DNA of 64,000 bases, taken from Halobacillus kuroshimensis DSM 18393. Lineage in GTDB: Bacteria; Bacillota; Bacilli; Bacillales; Halobacillaceae. Below are positions 38,326 to 46,762 of this stretch, piece by piece; position 1 is the first letter of the stretch; every line of letters begins with the position of its first letter. The DNA is taken from the NCBI RefSeq assembly GCF_000425705.1, contig NZ_AUDY01000008.1:620001-684000 (forward strand), read 5' to 3'. Under the pieces are notes generated by a model that saw only the letters and a list, made by a program, of their open reading frames with translations, was not told the origin of the DNA and did not search any database. Both the position numbers and the translations under genes were made by a program.

Positions 38326-39121
38326 AAAGATAGGGGTGGCAGCCGATCGGAGAGCGGATGATATTGCCAGGCTGATTGGTAATATGGATGGCCGCTCCGC
38401 CGGTTTTCCCATTCAGGGCTCTCATCAATACAATCAGGAAACGGCACGAAGAGATGTGCTTCATTTTCTGAAGAAGAGATTTGGCTACGTCCTGTTAACG
38501 ACAGGTATAGGAGCAAGAACATTGGAAGATGCAGCTGCAGGCATTGGTCACCGCCGTTCATTTATAAAGAAATTATCTGATGAAACCCTGCTCATCCGTG
38601 GTCAGAAAACCGCAGACTGGTTGAAAGAACAAAACCTTGCTTATGAATGGATGGCTGAAGACGGGACGATGGCAAAGCTGTTGTCCTATATGGAGAAAGA
38701 TACCGGAAAATCTGGAAAAAGTGTGTATTTACAAGCCTATAATCTGGATGATGCTGCCTTAAAAGACAGTTTGGAGGAAATGGGATACGATGTTTATTTA
38801 TCAAAACCCTACTCATTCCTGCCACCGGATCCCGTTATTTTAGGAAGACTGCGCAGCGAAATTACAAAGGAAAACCTTGATGCGGTCGTTTTCACCAGTA
38901 AAACCCAGGTAAAACAGCTGTTTTCGAAAGAGCAGCAGCCGGTCATCGACGCCTTTAACCGAAGTGTTCTCGCTACAGCTGTCGGAAAGGTAACGGCAGC
39001 CGCTTTGGAAGAGCAGGGGATTTCCTATGTCCTGCAGCCTGAAAAAGCGAAAATGGGCGCTATGATTGTAGCGTTGGAGCGTTATTACCGGGAGGGCGCG
39101 CACACGGCCGCTCATTTTTGA
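38300..39121 (+). CDS. HemD-like uroporphyrinogen-III synthase family protein
   Basis: 273 aa of the HEM4 type: two alternating Rossmann-like domains, with YVLLTTGIGARTLEDAA and AVVFTSKTQVKQLF as the usual 'TS..ar.f' segments, TAVGKVTAAALEEQGI and a C-terminal MGAMIVALERYY. Uroporphyrinogen-III synthase closes hydroxymethylbilane; a copy inside a siroheme operon would supply the substrate of SumT. AGGAGG precedes ATG 38300. It is not part of the B. subtilis cysH operon. Divergence within the family is high, so exact activity is uncertain. Confidence 0.75.
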   Translation: MTVKGLAGKKIGVAADRRADDIARLIGNMDGRSAGFPIQGSHQYNQETARRDVLHFLKKRFGYVLLTTGIGARTLEDAAAGIGHRRSFIKKLSDETLLIRGQKTADWLKEQNLAYEWMAEDGTMAKLLSYMEKDTGKSGKSVYLQAYNLDDAALKDSLEEMGYDVYLSKPYSFLPPDPVILGRLRSEITKENLDAVVFTSKTQVKQLFSKEQQPVIDAFNRSVLATAVGKVTAAALEEQGISYVLQPEKAKMGAMIVALERYYREGAHTAAHF

Positions 39122-39138
39122 CTATGGAGGTGACAGAA

Positions 39139-40932
39139 TTGTCGTTACAAGTAATCAACAGTCCGTTTAATAAAGAGCAGACGGATTTACTGAACCAGCT
39201 GCTTCCAACATTGAATGAGCAGCAGAAAATCTGGCTCAGCGGCTATCTGGCCGCAGGGGCAGACAGTGGAAGTGGAGCAGCAAAGGAAACAGAAGCAGGA
39301 GCGCCGGCGGTGGAAACAAGACACGTCACCCTTTTATATGGATCACACACTGGGAACTGCCAGGCGCTTGCGGAAGAGTTTTCAGGCAGGTTGAAGGAAA
39401 ACGACCTGCAGGTTTCTGTCGAAGATATGGACCGATACAAACCGAAGTCCTTAAAAAAGGAAGAAGATCTATTGATCATTACCAGTACCCATGGAGACGG
39501 CGACCCTCCGGATAATGCGCTTTCCTTTTATGAATTTCTTTACAGCAAGCGTGCACCAAAACTGGATGGCGTCCGCTACAGCGTGCTTGCCCTTGGGGAC
39601 AGCTCGTACGAATTTTATTGTCAGACAGGTAAAGACTTTGATAAACGTTTGGAAGAGCTTGGAGCAGAACGGATCGTAGAACGTGTGGATTGTGACCTCG
39701 ATTATGAAGATGAGGCGGAAGACTGGATCAATAAAATCATCAATTCTCTGGAAACAGCTGAAGAAGGTAAAAAGGTGCAGGCCGCTCCCAATCCGCCATC
39801 AGCCGGACCAGTGTATACGAAGAAAAATCCGTTTCCGGCGGAAGTGCTGGAAAATATCAACTTGAACGGCCGCGGTTCCAATAAAGAGACCCGCCATCTA
39901 GAACTGGATCTGGAAGACTCCAACCTGGAATATGAGCCTGGGGACAGTCTTGGGATCTACCCGCTTAATGATGAGAAGCTGGTCGATCAATTAATTACTC
40001 TGATGCAGTGGGATCCTGAGCTTTCGGTTACCCTTAATAAAGACGGAGAGGTCCGTGCATTACGGGAAGCCCTGCTGTCCCACTTCGAGATCACTGTGCT
40101 TACTAAACCGCTGCTCGAAAAGCTGGGAGCCTTCACCAGTAATGAAAAACTGCAGGAAATCCTTGCATCCAAAGAGGCGATTCAAACGTATATGGACGGT
40201 CGAGATCTTCTTGATGTTCTCACAGACTTTGGTCCATGGAACCTTGGAGCAGAAGAATTGGTGCAGCAACTTCGCAAAATCCCGCCTCGTCTGTACTCTA
40301 TAGCGAGCAGCAGGAAAGCGAACCCGGACGAAGTTCACTTGACTATCGGCACTGTGCGGTATGAGAGTCACGGAAGGAACCGGCTTGGTGTTTGTTCAGG
40401 CCAGTGTGCAGAGCGGATGGAGCCTGGTGGAAACGTAGATGTATTTGTCCAGAAAAACTCCAATTTCAAACTGCCGGAAGATGACTCTGCTCCTGTCGTT
40501 ATGATCGGTGCTGGAACTGGAATCGCCCCATACCGTGCGTTCCTTGAAGAGAGAGAGGAGCTTGGAGCTGAAGGAAACGCCTGGCTGTTCTTTGGAGAAC
40601 AGCATTTCACGACGGATTTTCTTTACCAAACGGAATGGCAGCGCTGGCTCAAGGACGGCGTTTTATCCAGGATGGATGTCGCCTTTTCGAGGGATAACGA
40701 AGAAAAAGTCTATGTACAACACCGAATGATAGAGCGTAGCAGGGAGCTTTTTGAATGGATGGAAGCAGGGGCTCATCTCTATGTATGTGGGGATGAAAAG
40801 CATATGGCCAAAGATGTCCATCAGGCCCTGGTATCCATCGTTCAGAAAGAATCCGGAAGGACCGAGGAAGAAGCAGAAAGCTATGTGGCAGAACTTAGAC
40901 AGCAGAAGCGCTACCAGAGAGACGTGTATTAA
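39139..40932 (+). CDS. cysJ: Assimilatory sulfite reductase (NADPH) flavoprotein subunit
   Basis: Transfers electrons from NADPH through FAD and FMN to CysI. The N-terminal flavodoxin domain ([13 protein letters not shown] near residues 69-81, [11 protein letters not shown]) precedes an FAD-binding domain (RLYSIASS) and an NADPH domain ([29 protein letters not shown]). TTG 39139 behind GGAGGTGAC gives an N terminus [12 protein letters not shown] like Bacillus CysJ; upstream in-frame codons have no ribosome site. 597 aa. In B. subtilis cysJI are a separate locus. Confidence 0.95.
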   Translation: MSLQVINSPFNKEQTDLLNQLLPTLNEQQKIWLSGYLAAGADSGSGAAKETEAGAPAVETRHVTLLYGSHTGNCQALAEEFSGRLKENDLQVSVEDMDRYKPKSLKKEEDLLIITSTHGDGDPPDNALSFYEFLYSKRAPKLDGVRYSVLALGDSSYEFYCQTGKDFDKRLEELGAERIVERVDCDLDYEDEAEDWINKIINSLETAEEGKKVQAAPNPPSAGPVYTKKNPFPAEVLENINLNGRGSNKETRHLELDLEDSNLEYEPGDSLGIYPLNDEKLVDQLITLMQWDPELSVTLNKDGEVRALREALLSHFEITVLTKPLLEKLGAFTSNEKLQEILASKEAIQTYMDGRDLLDVLTDFGPWNLGAEELVQQLRKIPPRLYSIASSRKANPDEVHLTIGTVRYESHGRNRLGVCSGQCAERMEPGGNVDVFVQKNSNFKLPEDDSAPVVMIGAGTGIAPYRAFLEEREELGAEGNAWLFFGEQHFTTDFLYQTEWQRWLKDGVLSRMDVAFSRDNEEKVYVQHRMIERSRELFEWMEAGAHLYVCGDEKHMAKDVHQALVSIVQKESGRTEEEAESYVAELRQQKRYQRDVY

Positions 40933-40973
40933 CTATTATTGATATGGAAGCAACGGAAAGGAGAGGTCGAACC

Positions 40974-42692
40974 ATGACAAAATCCGAACAACCCTCTCAT
41001 CAGACACAGGGCCCTCCGGATGTAATGGAAAAAATCAAGGAGGACAGCCGTCTCCTGCGCGGGTCCCTTGTAGAGAGTTTTCAAGATCCTATTACAGCCA
41101 GCATCCCGGATGATCAAACAAAGCTATTGAAGTTTCATGGAAGCTATATGCAGGATGATCGTGATATCCGGAATGAACGAAAAAAGCAGAAGCTTGAACC
41201 TGCCTATCAATTTATGGTGCGTGTCAGGCTTCCGGGCGGTGTAGCCACCCCCGAACAATGGCTGACAATGGATGAGCTTTCGGACCAATATGGAAATGGA
41301 ACATTGAAATTGACGACTAGGCAGACCTTTCAAATGCATGGCATATTGAAATGGAACATGAAAAAAAGCATCCAGCGCATGGATCAAGCACTCATGGATT
41401 CCATTGCTGCCTGCGGAGATGTGAACCGGAATGTCATGTGTAATGTATACCCGGACCAGTCCGATGTTCATAAGGAAGTGTATGAGTGGTCGAAGAAAGT
41501 TAGTGAGCATCTTCTGCCTAGAACGAGGGCTTACCATGAGATATGGCTGGACGAAGAGAAAGTGGCGGACGGCAGGGAAGAAGAACCGATATATGGTCCT
41601 GTATATCTCCCACGGAAATTCAAAATCGGGGTGGCCGTGCCTCCTTCCAACGATGTAGATGTCTTTTCACAGGATCTGGGCTTCATAGCTGTTATGGAAG
41701 ATGATCAACTCGCCGGCTTCAATATTGCCGTCGGCGGGGGAATGGGGATGACCCATGGAGATGAGAATACGTATCCGCAGCTATCACGTGTTATCGGTTT
41801 CTGTCCAGCGGATAAAATTGTAGAAACGGCTGAAAAAGTAGTCACGATCCAGCGTGATTATGGGAACCGGTCCAATCGAAAAAACGCCCGGTTTAAATAT
41901 ACGGTTGACCGTCTGGGGTTGGATTGGATCCGTGAAGAACTTGAAAACCGACTCGGCTGGGAACTTGAAGAAGCCAGAGAATACCACTTCGACCATAATG
42001 GAGACCGCTATGGCTGGATTAAAGCCGCGGACGGCACCTGGCATCACACATTTTTTATCCAAAACGGCCGGATTAAAGATGAAAAAGAATACCAGTTAAA
42101 GGCCGGATTAAGAAAAATTGCCGGTATACACGATGGCGACTTCAGGTTAACTCCGAACCAGAACGTGAGCATAGCAGGTGTGACAGATGCAAAAAAAGAT
42201 GAGATATCAGCGGTCATCGATGAGTACGGACTGACCGATGGCAGGCAGAATTCAGCGCTGAGGAGAAATTCCATGGCGTGTGTCGCTCTTCCGACCTGTG
42301 GACTTGCGATGGCAGAGTCTGAGAGATACCTCCCGTCCCTCGTGGATAAACTGGAAGATATTCTAGATGAATACGGGCTCTCAGATGAAGAAATCATTAT
42401 CCGGATGTCGGGCTGCCCCAACGGATGCTCCCGACCGGCTCTTGGTGAAATTGGATTCATTGGCAAAGCACCGGGGAAATACAACATGTATTTAGGGGCT
42501 GGATTTGCAGGAGATCGATTGAATAAAATCTATAAAGAAAACATCGGTGAAGAAGAAATTCTTCTCGAGTTAAGACAAATGTTTAAGGAATTTGCGCTTA
42601 CCCGTTCAGAAGGTGAAAAGTTCGGGGATTTCGTCATTCGAGCCGGTTATGTGACGGCCGTTTCGTCAGGCACAGAGTTCCACACCTCCTAA
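40974..42692 (+). CDS. cysI: Assimilatory sulfite reductase hemoprotein subunit
   Basis: Siroheme and [4Fe-4S] enzyme reducing sulfite to sulfide with six electrons. 572 aa. Cluster ligands [16 protein letters not shown] and [10 protein letters not shown] (near residues 442-490) are intact, as is the siroheme-binding [14 protein letters not shown] 40974 is preferred over ATG 40944 because GGAAAGGAGAGG lies just before it. Last enzyme of the operon; with the preceding siroheme genes the operon makes both enzyme and cofactor. Confidence 0.96.
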   Translation: MTKSEQPSHQTQGPPDVMEKIKEDSRLLRGSLVESFQDPITASIPDDQTKLLKFHGSYMQDDRDIRNERKKQKLEPAYQFMVRVRLPGGVATPEQWLTMDELSDQYGNGTLKLTTRQTFQMHGILKWNMKKSIQRMDQALMDSIAACGDVNRNVMCNVYPDQSDVHKEVYEWSKKVSEHLLPRTRAYHEIWLDEEKVADGREEEPIYGPVYLPRKFKIGVAVPPSNDVDVFSQDLGFIAVMEDDQLAGFNIAVGGGMGMTHGDENTYPQLSRVIGFCPADKIVETAEKVVTIQRDYGNRSNRKNARFKYTVDRLGLDWIREELENRLGWELEEAREYHFDHNGDRYGWIKAADGTWHHTFFIQNGRIKDEKEYQLKAGLRKIAGIHDGDFRLTPNQNVSIAGVTDAKKDEISAVIDEYGLTDGRQNSALRRNSMACVALPTCGLAMAESERYLPSLVDKLEDILDEYGLSDEEIIIRMSGCPNGCSRPALGEIGFIGKAPGKYNMYLGAGFAGDRLNKIYKENIGEEEILLELRQMFKEFALTRSEGEKFGDFVIRAGYVTAVSSGTEFHTS

Positions 42693-42700
42693 ACATGTGT

Positions 42701-42754
42701 CACCTGCCGGCTGTCTCTGCATATCTTGTAGGGGAAACGACAGGCAGAGAGGTG
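42701..42754 (+). promoter_or_regulatory. Leader hairpin covering the hsp20 ribosome binding site
   Basis: TCTCTGC (42714-42720) pairs with GCAGAGA (42744-42750), and CACC (42701-42704) with GGTG (42751-42754), so the AGAGGTG ribosome site of the Hsp20 gene is double stranded. An alternative fold pairs CTGTC (42711-42715) with GACAG (42739-42743). No T run follows, so it is not a terminator. Possible RNA thermometer; inference only. Confidence 0.35.
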
Positions 42755-42761
42755 TAGCAGC

Positions 42762-43205
42762 ATGGATGATAAAAAGAGTCAGCTCCCCGGTTTTTTTGAG
42801 CATACGTTTCTGGATCTGGTTCGGGCCGTGGACTCGTTTTTTGATCAGTCCCTACAAGCGGTGGAACCATTATTCCAAGGAAGTTCATTTTCAGTGGACA
42901 TCTATGAATCCAACGGAGAAATTGTAGTGGAGGCCGTTCTCCCGGATGTGCAGGAGAATCAAATCCGTATCGACCGTTCCGGCCGGCAGCTCCGCATTCT
43001 TATTGAACAACAGCAGATGCGCGAAGTGAACGATGAAGTTCGTGATTATTACAGACGAACGCATTTTTTGAAGAGTAGAGAACAAACCGTGGAACTGCCA
43101 TTTGAAGCGGATACGAACAGCAGCCGGGCTGCTTTTCATAACGGTGTCTTAAAAGTTGTCTTTCAAAAGCGGGGGCCGCTGGAGTCCATTCCAATTGAAG
43201 ACTGA
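42762..43205 (+). CDS. Hsp20/alpha-crystallin family protein
   Basis: 147 aa. An N-terminal hydrophobic-acidic region is followed by an alpha-crystallin domain (about residues 45-140): SVDIYESNGEIVVEAVLPDV, the VELPFEADTNSSRAAFHNGVLKVVF core with the typical A-x-x-x-G-V-L motif, and a short tail with an I-x-I motif. Such proteins are ATP-independent holdase chaperones; some Bacillus members (CotM, CotP) are spore coat parts. AGAGGTG precedes ATG 42762. A terminator follows at once. It is 69 bases after cysI. Confidence 0.88.
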   Translation: MDDKKSQLPGFFEHTFLDLVRAVDSFFDQSLQAVEPLFQGSSFSVDIYESNGEIVVEAVLPDVQENQIRIDRSGRQLRILIEQQQMREVNDEVRDYYRRTHFLKSREQTVELPFEADTNSSRAAFHNGVLKVVFQKRGPLESIPIED

Positions 43206-43206
43206 A

Positions 43207-43246
43207 AGGGGAGGGAAGTGTCACCGCTTCTCTTCCCTTTTTTTAT
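43207..43246 (+). terminator. Terminator after hsp20
   Basis: GGGGAGGGAAG pairs with CTTCTCTTCCC (with G-U pairs), followed by TTTTTTT. Confidence 0.75.
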
Positions 43247-43277
43247 GACATATATATGAAGGGGAAGGGGGAAGGCT

Positions 43278-43637
43278 GTGTATCGATATTGGATTCCCTG
43301 CTGCTGGAGACCGGTCACTCCGATGTACCCAAGACCTGCACCTTCATATCCGGAGGTGGAGGCATCATTGTTCAGAGAATCCGCTATGACGATGGAGGAC
43401 CTGATCAGAGAAGCAGAAGGACTGGTTGGAAAAATTCACAACGATGAGTCTTACGCCGAGCAGATCATGATGGCTGCCCAGCAATCCGATGATAAGAAAG
43501 TGGAGGGCCTGCTTGGTGAGTATATATCAAGTGCTTTTCAGACCACCTATAACCCTGACCGTTTGAAGGTCACCCTTGGATCGTCCGGGAGTAGGGGGGA
43601 CTGCTGCCGGCTTACGCTTATACTCCGCTGGAGATAA
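43278..43637 (+). CDS. Small Cys-Cys protein of about 119 aa, possibly YuzC-like spore protein
   Basis: N terminus rich in Tyr, Trp, Pro and a Cys pair (MYRYWIPCCWRPVTPMYPRP), a helical middle (MTMEDLIREAEGLVGKIH, MMAAQQSDDKKVEGLL) and a C-terminal strand DCCRLTLILRWR with a second Cys pair. This pattern recalls B. subtilis YuzC, an inner spore coat protein, but I rely on memory of that family. GTG 43278 follows a GGGGAAGGGGGAAGG purine stretch. Followed by a strong bidirectional terminator. Confidence 0.65.
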   Translation: MYRYWIPCCWRPVTPMYPRPAPSYPEVEASLFRESAMTMEDLIREAEGLVGKIHNDESYAEQIMMAAQQSDDKKVEGLLGEYISSAFQTTYNPDRLKVTLGSSGSRGDCCRLTLILRWR

Positions 43638-43681
43638 AAAAGCTTGAAGAGAACGAAACCTCGTTCTCTTCAAGCTTTTTT
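43636..43681. terminator. Bidirectional terminator between the Cys-Cys gene and the purine permease
   Basis: AAAAAAGCTTGAAGAGAACG pairs perfectly with its complement around ACCT, with T runs on both strands; it serves two convergent genes. Confidence 0.92.
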
Positions 43682-43696
43682 TAACTAAATGAATCA

Positions 43697-44965
43697 TTAA
43701 TGTCCAAGCGAGCGTACGATAAATTCAACGAGAAAGATCATGGCGATGAATACGACAGGGGTGGACAATTCCCGATGCCTGCCAAGGGCAAGCTTTACAA
43801 TCGGGTAGGCAATAAAGCCGAAGGCCATTCCGTCAGCGATGGAATACGTGAAAGGAATCATCACGATAATTAAAAACGCCGGCATGGATTCAGAAAGCTG
43901 ATCAAATGGAATTTCCTTGATGTTCTGAACCATAAGGGCTCCAACGATGATCAGGATCGGAGCGATAGCTGAAGATGGAACCATGGAAATCCATGGGATC
44001 AAAAACAGTGTGGCACCGAATAGAACGGCCATGGTCAGCGCCGATTTCCCTGACTTTCCTCCGGATGCAATGACAGCAGCACTCTCTGCGGAAGAAACCG
44101 TCGGAGATGTACCAAGGAATCCGGTGGATAAGGCGGAAAATGCCGTTGCCTGATAGGACCGTTTGAATTTGTCCTCCTGATTGAGCATGGAAAGCTGGCC
44201 GTGGATCAGCCCCATATTCTCGAAGATGAGAACGATCGCCAGCGGGAAAACCGCCATCCAGAAACCGAACCCGAAGATTCCGGAAAAGTCCGGCAGCATC
44301 AGAAAGCTCTGCTCCTGAATATCGATGCTTTTTCCACTTTCCCCGAGCAGACCCGTGAAGTGAGCCAGAACGGTCCCGGCAATCATCGTTACTAAGAAGT
44401 TGCCGGGGACGTTTCTTGAAAATAGAAAAATCCCGATAAATAAGGTGATGACACTGGTAATCACCATGGCAGATGACGGGTTGCCGAGCGTGATCAGGGA
44501 ATGTTCCCCCTTGACAACGAGACCTCCCTTTTCAAGTCCGATCAGCGTCAGGAAAAGCCCGAGCCCGACGGTGATAGCATGCTTCAAAGAAGCGGGAATG
44601 GCATGTTTCAGCCAGTCACCGAGCTTTGTGAAAGCAGTGATGAGAAAAATGATGGAAGCCATCGTCACGACAGCGAGTCCTTCCTGAAAGGACATACCGG
44701 TTCCTTCGACAATCGAGTAGGCGAACAACGCATTGACACCCATCCCCGGGATGAGAACCATCGGTGCATTCGCATAAAAAGCCATGATCAAGCAGCCTAA
44801 CGCGCTGGCGAGAATGGTAGCGACCATACCGCTCTCAAGCGGCAGTCCTGCACTCTCCAGAATCTGACTGTTGACGGCTACGATATATACCGTTGTGAAA
44901 TAACCGATCAAACCTGCCAGTCCTTCTTTTTTCCAGCCCGCCTGTTGATGTTGCTGATTGAGCAT
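43697..44965 (-). CDS. AzgA-type guanine/hypoxanthine permease (PbuG/PbuO-like)
   Basis: 422-residue purine permease with about 12-14 membrane segments. AzgA-family features include GYFTTVYIVAVNSQIL, MVLIPGMGVNALFAY, LFLTLIGLEKGGLV and GTSPTVSSAESAAVIASGGKSG. Substrates are probably guanine/hypoxanthine (PbuG) or adenine; this cannot be settled by sequence alone. ATG 44965 follows GAGGGATT. No purine riboswitch aptamer is visible in its leader. The gene is inserted between the cys region and sdaAB, and is divergent from sdaAB. Confidence 0.88.
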   Translation of the reverse strand: MLNQQHQQAGWKKEGLAGLIGYFTTVYIVAVNSQILESAGLPLESGMVATILASALGCLIMAFYANAPMVLIPGMGVNALFAYSIVEGTGMSFQEGLAVVTMASIIFLITAFTKLGDWLKHAIPASLKHAITVGLGLFLTLIGLEKGGLVVKGEHSLITLGNPSSAMVITSVITLFIGIFLFSRNVPGNFLVTMIAGTVLAHFTGLLGESGKSIDIQEQSFLMLPDFSGIFGFGFWMAVFPLAIVLIFENMGLIHGQLSMLNQEDKFKRSYQATAFSALSTGFLGTSPTVSSAESAAVIASGGKSGKSALTMAVLFGATLFLIPWISMVPSSAIAPILIIVGALMVQNIKEIPFDQLSESMPAFLIIVMIPFTYSIADGMAFGFIAYPIVKLALGRHRELSTPVVFIAMIFLVEFIVRSLGH

Positions 44966-45027
44966 TTCAATCCCTCATATGAAATTATCCCTCTCCCGCC
45001 CGGTTACCGAGTAACCCACAATCTACT

Positions 45028-45056
45028 ATTCTACTCTCTCATAAGGAAACAATCAA
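45028..45056 (-). promoter_or_regulatory. Predicted sigma-A promoter of the purine permease
   Basis: On the minus strand TTGATT (45056-45051), a 17-base spacer and TAGAAT (45033-45028). The leader then contains a short GGTTAC/GTAACC hairpin (about 45002-45015). Confidence 0.6.
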
Positions 45057-45136
45057 CCAGTCAAAATATGGAGGACACGAAAAGGAAGGAAGTATAAAGT
45101 GGAATGTGATAAGATGATAGAGGAATGTTAGAATGT

Positions 45137-45150
45137 AGTAAGCGTTTTCA
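45137..45150 (+). promoter_or_regulatory. Possible catabolite-responsive element (CcpA site) upstream of sdaAB
   Basis: AGTAAGCGTTTTCA matches the CcpA consensus TGWAANCGNTNWCA at all but the first base, 44 bases before the sdaAB start. Suggests carbon-source control of serine deamination. No strong sigma-A promoter could be assigned beside it. Confidence 0.45.
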
Positions 45151-45193
45151 ACACTTACCTGTTCAGGTTTATATAGAAAGGAAAGGGATCTTA

Positions 45194-45856
45194 ATGAAGT
45201 TTAGATCTGTGTTTGACATCATCGGACCTGTTATGATCGGGCCTTCCAGCTCGCATACTGCAGGAGCGGCCCGCATCGGGAGGGCTGCCCGCCATTTATT
45301 CGGAAGGGAGCCGAAGTATGCGCATATCCACCTCTACGGGTCATTCGCTAAAACCTACAAGGGGCATGGAACGGATGTAGCTATTATTGGTGGTCTCCTG
45401 GACTATGAAACCTATGATGAAAGGATAAGCACTTCCCTTGAAACAGCCAGAGCTTCGGGCATGAAAATCCGTTTTCACGAAGAGGATGCCCATACAGATC
45501 ATCCAAACACCGCCCGTGTTAAGATCGGCGATGAAGACGGGGAACTGGAGCTTGTCGGCATATCCATTGGAGGAGGCAAAGCTGAAATTACGGAATTGAA
45601 TGGCTTTGAACTCCGGTTATCGGGGAGCCACCCGGCTATCCTCCTTATTCATAATGACCGTTACGGGGCTATTGCGTCAGCGACAGCGGTCCTTGCAAAA
45701 AATGAAATCAATATCGGCCGGATGGAAGTATCCAGAAAAGCCCAGGGTGAGCAGGCTTTGATGGTCATTGAGGTTGACCAGAATATTGATGATTCCATAC
45801 TTAATGAATTGGAACGCGCAGACCACATTACTCAAGTGGCTAAAATCTCAGACTAG
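45194..45856 (+). CDS. sdaAB: L-serine dehydratase, iron-sulfur-dependent, beta subunit
   Basis: Partner of SdaAA in converting serine to pyruvate and ammonia. 220 aa beginning MKFRSVFDIIGPVMIGPSSSHTAGAARIGRAAR and ending in an ACT-like domain (VLAKNEINIGRMEVSR) for serine binding. ATG 45194 follows AAAGGAAAGGGA; in-frame codons to 45125 overlap the possible CcpA site and are rejected. 21 bases before sdaAA. Confidence 0.95.
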   Translation: MKFRSVFDIIGPVMIGPSSSHTAGAARIGRAARHLFGREPKYAHIHLYGSFAKTYKGHGTDVAIIGGLLDYETYDERISTSLETARASGMKIRFHEEDAHTDHPNTARVKIGDEDGELELVGISIGGGKAEITELNGFELRLSGSHPAILLIHNDRYGAIASATAVLAKNEINIGRMEVSRKAQGEQALMVIEVDQNIDDSILNELERADHITQVAKISD

Positions 45857-45877
45857 ACATACAAAAGGAGTGTTCGC

Positions 45878-46762
45878 ATGTTTCGCAATGTAGCAGAACT
45901 GATAGAGCTTGCTGAAAGTGAGCAGATACAAATTTCTGAAGTGATGATTCGTCAGGAAATGGAAGTGAAGCAGCTTTCCAGGGAAGAGGTCTTTGCCCAT
46001 ATGGAAAGGAATCTCGACGTCATGGAAAAAGCGGTGGAAGATGGCTTGAAAGGTGTGAAGTCTCACAGCGGACTTACCGGCGGGGATGCCGTACTCATAC
46101 AGGATTACATGAAAAATCATACGCCTTTGTCCGGCCAGCTGCTGATGGACGCTGTCAGTAAGGCAGTGGCCACGAACGAAGTGAATGCGGCTATGGGCAC
46201 CATCTGCGCCACGCCGACAGCCGGTAGTGCGGGGTGTGTGCCGGGTACTTTATTTGCCGTTAAAAACCAGCTGAACCCCACACGGGAGCAGATGGTCCGG
46301 TATTTGTTCACATCCGGGGCCTTCGGTTTCGTCGTAGCAAATAATGCATCGATATCAGGGGCTGCGGGTGGATGTCAGGCAGAAGTCGGATCTGCTGCTG
46401 GAATGGCTGCCGCGGCTATTGTGGAAATGGCAGGAGGCACGCCTTCCCAGTCTGCCGAAGCCATGGCGATCACTTTGAAAAATATGCTTGGATTAATCTG
46501 TGATCCTGTTGCAGGGCTTGTCGAAGTCCCGTGCGTGAAACGAAATGCCATGGGTGCCTCCAACGCTGTCGTGGCGGCAGATATGGCCCTTGCCGGTGTG
46601 AAGAGCAGAATTCCATGTGATGAAGTCATCGATGCCATGTATAAAGTAGGACAGCGGATGCCGTCAGCTTTCAGGGAAACCGCCCAGGGTGGACTGGCTG
46701 CGACACCGACCGGACGCGAACTCGAAGCAAAAGTGTACGGAATATCTTTAAAGAAAGAGTGA
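45878..46762 (+). CDS. sdaAA: L-serine dehydratase, iron-sulfur-dependent, alpha subunit
   Basis: 294 aa, carrying the [4Fe-4S] catalytic cluster. Cysteines in TICATPTAGSAGCVPG, LGLICDPVAG and EVPCVKRN supply ligands; PTAGSAGCVPG and ISGAAGGCQAEVG are family hallmarks. AAAGGAGTG precedes ATG 45878. The stop overlaps the GTG start of recG. Same order as in B. subtilis. Confidence 0.95.
   Translation: MFRNVAELIELAESEQIQISEVMIRQEMEVKQLSREEVFAHMERNLDVMEKAVEDGLKGVKSHSGLTGGDAVLIQDYMKNHTPLSGQLLMDAVSKAVATNEVNAAMGTICATPTAGSAGCVPGTLFAVKNQLNPTREQMVRYLFTSGAFGFVVANNASISGAAGGCQAEVGSAAGMAAAAIVEMAGGTPSQSAEAMAITLKNMLGLICDPVAGLVEVPCVKRNAMGASNAVVAADMALAGVKSRIPCDEVIDAMYKVGQRMPSAFRETAQGGLAATPTGRELEAKVYGISLKKE

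Noticed and set aside
43256-43447. 63-codon frame overlapping the Cys-Cys protein
   Set aside because: Out of frame with the more coherent 119-residue product and interrupted early.
45001-45016. GGTTAC/GTAACC hairpin as terminator or aptamer in the purine permease leader
   Set aside because: No T run follows and no conserved purine aptamer loops are present.
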